This document shows, in pieces, positions 26,563 through 37,391 of a DNA stretch of 64,000 nt. The notes beneath the pieces are model-generated. The model did no database searches, was not told where the DNA came from, and was given only the letters and a program-made list of their open reading frames with translations. The stretch spans positions 164,178 through 228,177 of the forward strand of contig KV425593.1 of NCBI GenBank assembly GCA_001632425.1, in the 5' to 3' direction. Made by a program: the position numbers and the translations under genes. Numbering within the stretch: position 1 is the stretch's first letter; each line of letters begins with the position of its first letter. This stretch comes from Neolentinus lepideus HHB14362 ss-1. Lineage: Eukaryota; Basidiomycota; Agaricomycetes; Gloeophyllales; Gloeophyllaceae.

Positions 26563-27902
26563 CGCTACGAATAAAATATCTTGCTTCGTATTGTATACTA
26601 CGCGCACACACTCTATCGTATTACCAGCAATGCCTGCCGATACCACCATGCTATTTGTAGCCGTATGATTCCGAGTAGTTTGCTTGTAGGATGGTTAGCA
26701 ATACCAGAGGACCTTTGCGATTTTGGGGTTCCTTGTGAGCGAGCTGCGTCGTGACCAGCACCCTTATCAGTCACGTCAGGGAATGTGCACCGTTTACAAT
26801 CTGTAACTCACGATGCTCCTCAGTCCAGGCCCGCAAGCTCGGCGCAGTCCGCGGGACCTGCGATGGAGAAGTTGTACGCTGCGTGGATTCCGTGTACGTG
26901 ACGGGCTGCGCGCCACCGACGTACTGCGGGTACAGCGTTATAGAACCTATATTATTCAATCATCCATAGTTTTTAGTGTGCGTGGAGGGAGGAGCCGAGG
27001 ACGTCGAGGGATTGGTCGACGAGAGGTGGGATTTGAAGGTGGAGGGGGCGGAGGGGAGGCGCGCGATGTTGGGGATTTCGATTTTCGCTTCTTGGAAGGT
27101 GAGCTTGATGGGGCCCGGGCCGGTGTCGAGTTCTCTGCCGAGCTCGACTGGGGTGGGCGGTCGAGTTAGATCAGTGGGAGGGGAGGGGAGGACGTACGGA
27201 TGACAGGGACGGCGTCAGTGGGGAGGTCGGGGGAGAGCAAGGGGTTGGGGGGAGGATGGATTGCCATGAGGAGCCGTTGAGCAAAAGCACGGCCTGCTCG
27301 GTTAGGAGGGGCGAAGGTGACTACGTCCCGCTGATAGACATCGCTTACTGGGAATATTAGGTGACAGGGCAGGTACTTAAGAGAGTATAGGTAGAGCCAC
27401 ATGAAAAAGGGAGTGCAGCATCACCGAGGGACATGAAAAAGTTTCCTGAGATGCGGATGTAGATGGAGCTGCTTCGAAGGAGAGGACATACGGTCGAGAG
27501 CATTTCTACCTGAGAAACAGAGACATGCCAGGAATCCCTTGTGGTACGAGGCAGGTAGGCGAGGAGTATATTGCTCAGGCCTCAAGGAATTGAACTTGCA
27601 CGATTAATGCCGGCAGAGGATCTCAGGCCTATGGGAACGGCGACTCGGAGGAAAGGAAGCAGGTCGCAAAACTGTGAGAACAAAAGACCTGTGCAGTCTC
27701 ACATAGTGTTCAAGACGCGTCTTGCATTTGTCGCGAGGGATTTCCCTTCAGCGTCGAGGCAGCTCGAGAACCTTCTAATGTTCAATATAGCGTCTTTATG
27801 ACCGTGGGAAAACCGGTCATCAATGCACGAGCGCTTGCAAACAAAGCCGGAGTCCAATGCATTTTAAATCGACTATGGACGTAAACTCTCTTTGCAGATG
27901 AT
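26563..27902. other. intergenic with one unclear minus-strand candidate
   Basis: Apart from the candidate at 26960-27402 (listed separately), no gene is supported between the Ubp2-like stop and the NOPCHAP1-like start. Confidence 0.4.
26960..27402 (-). CDS. possible hypothetical protein fragment
   Basis: I do not recognise this product. On the minus strand a well-shaped reading runs DVYQRDVVTFAPPNRAGRA, AIHPPPNPLLSPDLPTDAVPVI, then after a GT-AG intron (donor GTACGT near 27195, acceptor near 27148) LELGRELDTGPGPIKLTFQE, AKIEIPNIARLPS. The join is in frame and the amino-acid pattern looks like real, conserved coding sequence. Upstream and downstream exons are not clear, and no start or end can be fixed. 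It may be an uncharacterised fungal gene with several small exons, or a decayed one. Confidence 0.35.
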
Positions 27903-28628
27903 ATGGACACGACGGAGAATGGAAAGAGAGAAAGGCTCGAGGTAGAAGATGAGGAGACGCGGGAGGCGCGCATTCGTGAGTCGTGCTCGGTCTGCAGATA
28001 TTCAAGGGCGCTGATGAACGAATGCAACACAGACGACCTGTTGACGAAGATCAACGCGTCCTCGAGCTCTGCCCCCAGGGATGCCTCGAGTGTGCCGAGC
28101 GAAAGGCCGCACGCGGTCGACCCGCCGAGCGAACGTACGTCCGTCCCGCACCCCACTGCTCAGTGCCCTGACTTGCGCCGCCAGTCCTCTCCCGCGTGCA
28201 GGCCTTCCTCCCGCAGCTCGCCGCGTCCAACGCGGACCTCGAGAGTAGGGCGCGCGCGGATCCGGGGAGCGTGGACATCGAGAACGTCGCCGAAGAGGCG
28301 GGGCAGTACATCGAGATGGTGCGTGCTGTGTCATGCCCCGTCGTCAAGCGTCTTATGTAGTTTACCCCCTTTCTATTACCAGAATCTGGGCCTCGGCGTC
28401 TTCGAAGCGCGGCGCTCCTCGTCCTCATCCTCGTCCTCCCTTTCCTCCTCCACCTCCGAGCCCGACTCCTCCTCGTCCTCGGACGAAAACTCAGACTCTG
28501 AATCAGCCTGCTCAGAAGGCATTGCGACGAGGCGGGTAGAGCGCCGGATGCGGAGGCCGATGCGGCCCCTCCCCCGCCGCGCGATCGTCGAGGTGGACGC
28601 GCGGGCGAGCTCGGTGCCGCCGCAGTAG
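27903..28628 (+). CDS. NOPCHAP1-like protein (DUF4598)
   Basis: Small acidic protein of the DUF4598 family. The human member NOPCHAP1 (C12orf45) links box C/D snoRNP assembly (NOP58) to the R2TP/AAA chaperone machinery. The exons are 27903-27975, 28033-28134, 28185-28318 and 28383-28628 (184 residues, all GT-AG). The order is a charged start, DDLLTKINAS, the family core LSRVQAFLPQLAASNADLES, the acidic DIENVAEEAGQYIEM, NLGLGVFE, then a Ser-rich acidic stretch and an Arg-rich tail (RRVERRMRRPMRPLPRR). The last two fit nucleolar localisation. The first intron is chosen so that R-I-H joins DDLLTK; an unspliced reading is also open, so that junction is less certain. Confidence 0.78.
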   Translation: MDTTENGKRERLEVEDEETREARIRESCSVCRYSRALMNECNTDDLLTKINASSSSAPRDASSVPSERPHAVDPPSERTSVPHPTAQCPDLRRQSSPACRPSSRSSPRPTRTSRVGRARIRGAWTSRTSPKRRGSTSRWCVLCHAPSSSVLCSLPPFYYQNLGLGVFEARRSSSSSSSSLSSSTSEPDSSSSSDENSDSESACSEGIATRRVERRMRRPMRPLPRRAIVEVDARASSVPPQ

Positions 28629-29916
28629 CAGCGGGGTGGTGTTGGATGTAATTTTGGAACTGCGCAGGTCGAGACGAAGGGTCGCGGGTGCCTGGGGTTC
28701 TGGCCTTTGCGATTCCACTAGACTAGATTGGGTGTCTCCCTCTTTGATGTGAGGTAGAATAGACGGGGGCTTCACAAAGTAACTTTTCTAGCCAACTTGG
28801 CTCATACAAAAGTAACTTCTCTAACTGCGAGTCTCGCAGGCGTTGTCCTCTCATTTCACTCTATCGAACTTACGCCCTACTTTCCAACTGCTCGAGTTAG
28901 GAGTGTCAGGCGTCAGATATGAGCACAAGTTAGTCGAGGTCAAGTTAGTTTGTCAACGTGCTAGTCAAGTTAAATAAATGGGCTAAATAAGCTTCACTAG
29001 TTCGTGCGAAAAGTTACTCTAAACACACTAGTTTCCGGTTCGTCCGTATACGTCAGGCAGGGAGACTAGTTGATGAATTGCGCTATTCTTTCCTTCTCCA
29101 CGCAAATCGAATCGTGAACGTCGTTGCCTCATTTCTCAGTATTTGGCGTTCAACGATGAGTCGAAGACTGTCACTGCATGGCCCGACTCGTATGTATAAT
29201 TGTCTCGTTTTAGAGTCTCGCTCCCCAGGTAACACAACTCCGTATGGAATTGGCCGACTACCGCCTGGACCATGTGGGTCCCAAGATGTGCTTTTGAAAC
29301 GACATCGATGGCGACAAAAGTCAAGCTGATCGTACATCGCATTACAAATTTCAGTCACCAGGCGAGCGTCCGCGGCTGCGTTGGTGTATCCTCCGCTGCT
29401 TGACAGAGAGGAGAGGCATCGTGCCTCGTCGTGTCGTTCTAGATTACGTTGAGGAGTACCGGCGGTTGGCGCCCAGGGCGGCTAGAAACCTTCGATATGG
29501 AATGCCGCCGCCATGCGTTTGAATGTTTATCCACGCCGCGCGCTGATTGGCCCCGCATGAAGCGGGGTCGCGCGGCTCGGTTGTGGGGTATGTCAACAGT
29601 CTGCGCTCTCTGTTTTTTCTGCTTTCTTTTCGACACAAAGACTAACTTGAAGGGAATTTAGTTTGTGGGCGTCAGGCATCGTCAACGCTATGACTTATTC
29701 ACTGGACACGCATACGCGCCCCCCGCAAAGCCACCACCGGCCGATCTTGAAGTTTCCTTTCCAGGCCGCTCCCGAGCTCTTAGATCCTCAGATCAGCGCG
29801 GCTACTATCCCTTAATACATATTTATAAGAGCGTCTGTTCGCGGTTGCCTGAGGAGATCTGATGACCTGAGAGTCTTTTTTTCCCGCACATCTGCACGAC
29901 TGGCATTAACGCGACA
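28629..29916. other. intergenic
   Basis: No supported gene in 1288 bases. Small overlapping open frames on both strands (29080-29660) have no domain and no matching splice pattern. Dispersed short AAGTTA/AACTT-type words occur at 28770-29020. Confidence 0.4.
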
Positions 29917-32061
29917 ATGGGATTCGATGTGCAGAAGGCGCTCGGGGCGGTCCTCCTGGGAGGGCTGATATCGCTGGGGTGAGTGGTTATATGTTGGGTA
30001 CGATTTTGTTTGCGATTAACTAGCTCGTCATGTTGGATCAGGCTTTCGGGTATTGTCAGCATGCAGGCTTTCCTGTATTTCAGACTCTTCCACAACGATT
30101 TTCGGAGGGTCAAGTTCGTGGTGCGTGCGCTCGTTCTGTCGCTCATGCCTCACTCAAACTGACTCCCTGTCGGCCTTTCAGGTTTCTGTCGTGTGGTACG
30201 TTCTGCCTTGCTGTAACTGACGTACCTACGGTGCTAGCGGATTGCAGGTTTTTTGATCTCGTGCACTCTGGCTTGATCTGTGCGGGAGCGTGGCAGTACC
30301 TCATACAGAGCTGGGGCAACGAGGCTACGCTAGATAACATTCCCATGTGCGTGGCTAATATTAGGTTTTTTTTTCGTCGTACTGATGTTGAGTGCTTCAG
30401 CCCTATCGCTGTGAGTTATATTTATCATACCGCATTTCATTGTGCTGAGAGAAACGCAGCTCACCATTATAGTTACGGTGAGCTCGCAGACCAAAGGATC
30501 GCGATATACAAGCCTTACGATTTGTTCAGGCCGTGGTTACTTTCATCGTGCACAGGTAAGCACCCCAAACCCGCACCCAACCGCTCCATGCTGAGATTAG
30601 AAAAATCAGCTTCTTCACGCACCGTGTGCTCATCTGTGAGTAACCCGTATCAGCTACATAATAATTAACCAACATTCTCCGTAGTGAGTAAGCACAACTG
30701 GTTCATCTCCGTGCCCATGGTGCGTACGCCGACCTACCACCACGAATCAACGACTGGCTGACGTGTGTATGACCCGCAGTGGATCCTCGCGCTCTTCCGC
30801 TTGGGTACGTATATATGTCGCTGTGCGCACCGTGACCAACTCCTGACGCTCGCTTTCGTTTCCGCAGTCTGCGCATCCGGTACGATCTGACCGCATGCAT
30901 TTGACGGGGCTGGGGATGCTGAAATATAGCTTGAATCATCTCACCAGCTACGACAGCGCTCATGTGCGTCATAATCCGCATCCCTTTCCTCCCGATCTCC
31001 TCTGACTCATCGTGATGCAGGGTCCACCTCCAGAGCTTTGACCAATTCTTGAATCGGTATAGAGTACGCAGCCTCTCCATTCCATCGCAGCACCACTCGA
31101 TCTGAATATTGTTGCGTTCCAGTGGATATTCACGCTCGGCCTCGCCACGTCCGCCGCCGTCGACATACTCATCGCCGCGTCGCTGTGCTACTACCTCCGG
31201 AGAAATCGGACAGGATTCTCCAAGTACGCTGTGCCTCTTCGCCACACTCGGACATTGCAGGAAACTGAAATTTCGTGGTGTTTTGTAGCATGGACCATGT
31301 CATCGACACGATTATGCTGTATACGATCAACAACGGCAGTCTCACGTCGTACGCATTCATCTCATCTCATCTCCCACCCCGCGATCTCCATTAATTAATT
31401 CGTCCGCGCAGGCTCGCCACTGTCATCTCGCTGATCTGCGTAAGTCTACGGGCTGCGTGTATGTGTGTGTGTGACTGACGATTGGACGTGGACGCAGTGG
31501 CTCTCGATGCCGCACACGCTCATCTTTTTGGGGTTCCACTTTGCCATCAGCAAACGTACGTCGTTCCCCCCCTTTCCCCTGCCCCTTCCCCTTTGTCTTT
31601 TTTTAATTCGTCATTTGTCTGTCGACAGTATACGCGAACTCCTTCCTCGCAACGTAAGATCCGCTAGCTCACTAGTCTATCATCACCCTCACCTCACCTG
31701 ACTCACAGGCTGAACACGCGCGAGACGCTCCGCGGCCGGTCACAGGGCTCCTCAGATAGTGCCTACCCGATGCCGGTGATCTTTCAAGGGAGGCTGACCA
31801 CGGACAGGTTCGGGGTATGTCTTCCGTCTTCCGCGTCCTTCACCCGAGACCAACTAACTGCAACGCAACTTCGTTTTTAGGTGCAGAACGACCTCCAAGT
31901 TGCGACACTCGATCAGCGGACGACAAAGGTAAGCCCGGTCCCTTGATCGTAATTATTCGTGCTTGTTGCTCATCATCTTTGGTTGTGTGTAGTTGCAAAT
32001 CAATGTGGAGAAGACTATACATGTTGAAGGCGGGGAGCCATCGGATGAGGCAACGAACTGA
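29917..32061 (+). CDS. DUF6534 seven-transmembrane protein, copy B
   Basis: Paralogue of the gene at 6572-8700, on the same strand and with the same exon layout. It reads MGFDVQKALGAVLLGGLISL, LSGIVSMQAFLYFRLFHNDF, VVW/FFDLVHSGLICAGAWQYL, VVTFIVHSFF, HNWFISVP, WILALFRL, WIFTLGLATSAAVDILIAAS, CYYLRRNRTGFS, MDHVIDTIMLYTINNGSLT, WLSMPHTLIFLGFHFAISK, LYANSFLATLNTRETLRGRS and a polar tail ending PSDEATN. There are about a dozen introns of ~45-70 nt. Some small exons between 30350 and 31000 are tentative. It converges with the DNMT1-like gene, with only 214 bp between stop codons. Function of the family is unknown. Confidence 0.82.
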
Positions 32062-32275
32062 GAAGGTCAAGCTCGGGAACAGAAAGTAACTTATATCCGC
32101 CTTTGCTGTGTCCGGTCTTCCAGGCCCTGTGTCATCGATACAAACTTGCTGCGTGTTGTGATTGTAATACTACTCTCATTATGCACGGATCTGTTAGGGT
32201 GGGAATATAAATTATGAAATCATGTTAGAAGAGTCCAGAGGAACGAAAGCACTGAAGGCGCAGACAGCCTGCATC

Positions 32276-35200
32276 TCAGTCAGACTTCTCATCAATGTCA
32301 GGTTCACCACCGCGATCATTCCATTGCTGAGCCAAAACGTCTCTCAGCTCGCGTCCCATCGCCATTGAAACCGGCCAAGCTACGGCGTTACCTATCTGCC
32401 GGTGCATCTGCGACAATGTGAGTACACCAGGGTCAAGAACAGGGTCAGATAGTGGGGCTTACGGTTTTCACACTGTCTCCCAGTGCGATAAAGGTGAACC
32501 AGTCCGGGAATCCCTGCGAGCGGGCGAGTTCGCGGACTGTTATTGTTCGTTTGCACTAGATTTACTTGGTGAATGAAATACAATAGCAGTGCCTCAAGAC
32601 ATACTGTAGGATGTAGGACCCAGCTTTGTTTTGCTGTGGGCTCCATGTTCGTGACGGTCGTCGAGAAGAAACTGTCTCCATCTATACGACCGTACAGGCC
32701 TATTTCAGTCAAGACCTGTTAGCTTCGAGGCACATCAACGCACCAAAGATGAAAATTAAGAACGCACCTGGCTTGAAGCCCTTCCTTGCATTCGCAGAAT
32801 AGGGATTATCGGCCAGCCATTCCTGCAGGTTCCGTGGTAGACCTAGCAATCGTGAAAAATCTGTGCAAAGCGATGACATGCAGGCGCCTCACTTCGATAG
32901 TCAGCTCTCGGTTTCAAAGGAATCTTGACCACACTAACGCAGGGACAGAGTTTGAGTCGTGCAACGAGCCTAAGCTAATCCATATCGTACCGCTCGACGA
33001 TAACAGGCTTCATTACTCTGGTGAAATGCTGTAGATCCTTTATTTCCTTGCTTTCGCCTTGTCGGCCACCCTCTCGACACCACCGCTGGTAACTTGTCTT
33101 TGGCTCGCATTCGAATCTGACGCTGAGGCCACGCAGCTCGGGACCAGCGTGCGGAGACAGAAGGTCAACGTTGACTTGAGGCACAGAGTGTGCGCGCTCA
33201 GTTAGTTGACGACGGACGTTTGCTGGTTCGCGCTCCAAGTTGGGATGTTTCCTGCAAGGAATAGCCCATTTCACTATAGATAGTCATGGCTGAGAAAGTA
33301 CAAACCAGTCAAAGGGCGGCAGATCACTGATTGCCTCTTGCACAGTGATAGCTGGGTGCGGTGCTACCCCTCTTGTCATCCTCAGGCAGTGAAGAATATC
33401 TCCGTTTGATGTTTTGATGTCTAGGTTATCCGCTACGGGGAAGTCGTGCGTTGGATGTGGGAAGGGTGGCAGTGGCTGGTCGCGGCAGGCTGCGATGAGG
33501 AAGAACCGAACTCGGACCTGAGGTGCGCCATAGTGACCTGCTTGTAGGAGTGCGAAACGGAGCTGATAGCTAATAATATGGGCACGATGTCCAGCATTAG
33601 TTATTCTCGATGAATCTCCGGGAAGAGCTAAAGAGATGCCACATACTTCATCGCAAGCAATGCTCGCACCAGGAACTTTAGTCCGCCCATTTCAATACCC
33701 CCTCTGACCGTATACCTCGAGTGCTGGTACGCCATCAGGTTGAAATTCAGGAATCCACGAACGTTCTCGAAATAGCAAAACTTGGGCCTGATGAAGTCGA
33801 CCCAGGAAAGCAAGTTCAGGATGAGATTACTCTTCCTGTCATCGGCTCGCTGGAACATGTTTAAGCGGGAGTGCGGTTGACTTGTGTGGATGTCAAGCTC
33901 TATAACTGATGGCAGTCTCCGATGACGTGAAACGTTACATACCATGGAAAGCCAGCAATTATCATGTCGATATCTCCAGGCATGGGTGGATTGGGAAGAG
34001 GCCGAGACTCTCCAATCGACGACAAACGATCGACTTGGATACCAGCGTGCCTTTTGATAGCCCACTGCAAAATCTTATTCGAGCATTGATTATATATTGT
34101 CGCCTGAGGAGAATTACGCCTTGGAGACAGCCTATATCAAGCCATTCACATCCAATGGGAGGACTGGGACCTACCTCAGAGTCCTCGCCGCGCTCGGTGA
34201 TATCTCAATCGCATGGGTCATTTTCACGCATCCACTCTCCTCCATCCCCATCGCAAATGCACCTACACCCGCAAACGGATCCAGAGCACGCAGCGGTCGC
34301 TCAGCAATGTTCTCCAGAAATACCTTCACCCCATTCATCCGCTCCACCTCCGCGTCGTAGCAAGGCGGACAGGCACCGATCTCACTCGACCGTAGCTTAC
34401 GTACCTCACTCCAGGACTCGATATGGAGAGAAGGGGCAGTGTATTGGACGTAGAAATGCTTGTGGGAGGATGAGATCCAGAGGTCCAAGTTGGGGATACG
34501 TCGTTTGTGCTCGACGAGACATTTTCCGAGCAGATAGTGTAGGGAAAACTTGCGAGATTTCTCCGTGAAGAATAAATGTCTCTAGAGTTCAAAACCCCAT
34601 TCAGTCAGTACCACGAAAAGAGAAGTAACAGAAGTGTATATATTCTCTTGAACCATACCTCGTCCTTGATTAACCCTAGCTCGATCGGCGCCTTGTCGAC
34701 TATATCCCCAATCCGTCCTAGCATTCTCACCTCAACGACTGGTACTTGGCCCCTCCTTATCTTCGTCGGAGGCGGTATCACAATTTTAGTAATCTGGCCT
34801 ACATGGGCAGGCCTCGTCTCCCCGCCCTTGCCGCCACCGCCGCCCTCGTCTTCCCCTTCGTTACGCAATAAGACGTAGTCCGCGACGTGGAAATCGACTC
34901 CGATGAAGCGTAGTCCACTGTCTATCCTTGTAAATTCCATATGTTCTGAGGGCCGCTGTTCCGCAAGGCACCCCGCGCAGTCGTCCAAAGGATTTCGAGA
35001 GTTCGGCGTGATGGGCTGCTCAGAGGGCTGAATGGAGTGAAAGGAGGCATCTTCGGCTTTGTACATGAACCTACAGCCGGGTGATTAGCGCACCCTTGGC
35101 ACCCGTACGTAGAGGTCATGATACTTGTAGAAATATTCATGAAATCCGATGTCCGGTCTCTCCTCCTGACTATAATGAACAAGAGCCTTCCCGTGAATAA

Positions 35201-36963
35201 ATCCAAGCGGGAAATCATCACATATATCAGTGAGGAAAACCTCTTTTGGGTCAGAGATCTCGCCCATGATCGTTTTGGAGGCATGGTGTAGCCACCGGAT
35301 ATGCATAAGCTCGCGGTCTGCATAGACGTGCACGAGGACTGCAAACCTGGGACAACGAGTATCAATGAGGCAGGGAAGCTTTGACAATAGGGCAGGAGGG
35401 TGTTACCAGAAGTAGTCCTGGATCTTTGCGTCCGGGGGTACCTTGTCCGGGTGATCTGGAAATTCTGGAGGAGGATTGGCGCTGGCCGAGGCGTGGGTTA
35501 TTGGGACCAGGATGACATCACCAATCTATCCCATTCTGCTATGAGCTATGACTCCAGCCTACAAAGGATTTTATCACATACCGAATACTCGACATCATCG
35601 ATCCTCAATACCGGCTGATTCGGCCTTACTTGCCTACCTGCTCTGGCCCGTCCAAGTCGGACCACCCTCCTAGACTGCCGTACTCGGGAAAGCAAATAAA
35701 ACAACTTTTGACGTGCTTCTAATTCCAGGTCCTTCTGGCGCTGAATTTCTGCACGGTCTTTGCGAGGCGGCGGAGGACCGACGACTACCAACCTTTCACG
35801 AAACAAGCCTTCGGCGAGGCTGGCGATGAGCGGGGTGACGTGCGTGGGGTTCTGGTTCCGCGGCTGCAGGACGGCAAGGTCGGGGTTGCCTGACAGGCGG
35901 GGTTCGCTCTGGGTCGGCTGGTAGCTTATCTGACTAGAGTGGTTCGCCAAAAGCCAGCAAATAATTGTAGTGTTCAAGATACGTTTACTCTCCTTTGTCC
36001 TCCCAATTGCTGTCCTGATAGCGGATACAGAGGATTTGAGATCCGATTCCGTATACGGGCGTTCGAGAATGTCGTCCCAGGCCATGCAGAAGTAGTCGAG
36101 GAATTCGGCGGGATCTTGGCGCGGCTCTGTCAGGGCACTGGAGATGACGATTTGGGAGATACGGTGGGGGCGGATGAATGAGTCCCAAAGGGGGCGGTAG
36201 AGATTTGATGGGGAGTCGAGGATGTACCAGGCGTGAGGTGTCTCAATGTAGAGTGGACTGCGGGGCACGTTAACAGATTTATGAGGCAGACTGTGTTCAC
36301 TTACTCAGCCAACTTGGTATAATCTATGGTATAGCCTAGGATATCGGAGAGGCGTAGACGAACACCCTCTCCATCGACTTCATCTTCGTCTTGTTCATTG
36401 ACAAACGCAGCGAGGGCAAGGCCTGTTGCTTCTAGCTTCCGCGTCTCGGAAGTCAGAGCATCAAGTGGACACGTTACGTTATCATGTTGGGAGTCGAAGA
36501 TGACAAAATCTAGAAATAGACGGACGGGTTTGTCACTTTCGTCGTCCTCGGGATCCTCGCCTTCGAGGATAAGGTCTCCGGTCTCGGGTACGTCGTCGGG
36601 TGAGGGCGTGTAATGTTTAGCTATATGTTCTCAAGTTGTGTAGACTACTTGGGAGGAATCTAGGGCAGACATACGCGCTGTTTTATTTTGTTCATGTCGA
36701 AGCCGTTTCTCATCCTTGTCGGACAGCAATCTTGTCTTGTGTAACGATTCAAGCAACTCTAACGAAAGCAACTCACGCGTAACGATCCAAGGGCCGTATC
36801 TCCTGGACGCTTGTGACCTTCTGGTCCTGATCCGAGTGAATGTCAACAGTTTCGATATTGCGATTTCACGAAGCCAGATGTTACCTCCGAACTCCCGAGT
36901 TGTAGGTCTGGCGGCTTCTTCAGGAAAAGATACCTCGAAGGCGGTAGGACGTCTTGGTGCCAT
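32276..36963 (-). CDS. DNMT1-like cytosine-5 DNA methyltransferase
   Basis: Maintenance-type C5-cytosine methyltransferase. From 36963 the N-terminus reads [21 protein letters not shown] replication-foci-type region follows ([49 protein letters not shown]), then two BAH-like segments ([45 protein letters not shown]). The catalytic domain carries motif I ([16 protein letters not shown]), motif IV (AGFPCQPHS), motif VI (YFENVRGF), motif VIII ([12 protein letters not shown]) and motif X ([14 protein letters not shown]). The intron at motif IV splits the catalytic Cys codon TG|T. All catalytic motifs are intact. The end is PDIDEKSD. The first one or two exon junctions (36640-36900) are uncertain. 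It shares a 428-bp divergent upstream region with EXO84. Confidence 0.88.
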
Positions 36964-37391
36964 GGACTTCTCGTTTAGCTACAGAAAGCTACACCAGAAA
37001 TGTTGCGATTGCGAATACTTAATGGAGATTCAGATCCATAAAGCAACTTTCCGGTAGGTTCGACTTCAATAATGAAAGTAGAGTACTGCCAGTGGATCTA
37101 AGCGGATCTTGATGACCGTGGGAAACTAATTGTAGATCGTAGTCAAGCGCGGGCTTAGGCGCATATTGCTTTGTCTGTAACCCAGGCAGGTAAGCATCAA
37201 TTGTAGTACATTTCGTTACGCTCATAATCATCACAAGGAGGCTTCTATCTGACGCGAGAACGACTAGAGCATCGACGAGTATCTAGCGAGTCCCATTCAA
37301 ACCAGTGCATTCGGATTGGATTTAGTAACTACCCAAATTCTGATCTACCATAGACCGTACTCAACTCTGCGGCAACGGCTATTTACTGGCC
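36964..37391. promoter_or_regulatory. divergent DNMT1-like/EXO84 upstream region
   Basis: 428 bases between two divergent start codons. It must contain both promoters. No specific factor site was recognised with confidence. Confidence 0.4.

Noticed and set aside
32276..36963. Restriction-modification system around the cytosine methyltransferase.
   Set aside because: The gene has DNMT1-type N-terminal and BAH domains with introns; there is no endonuclease partner. It is a eukaryotic epigenetic enzyme.
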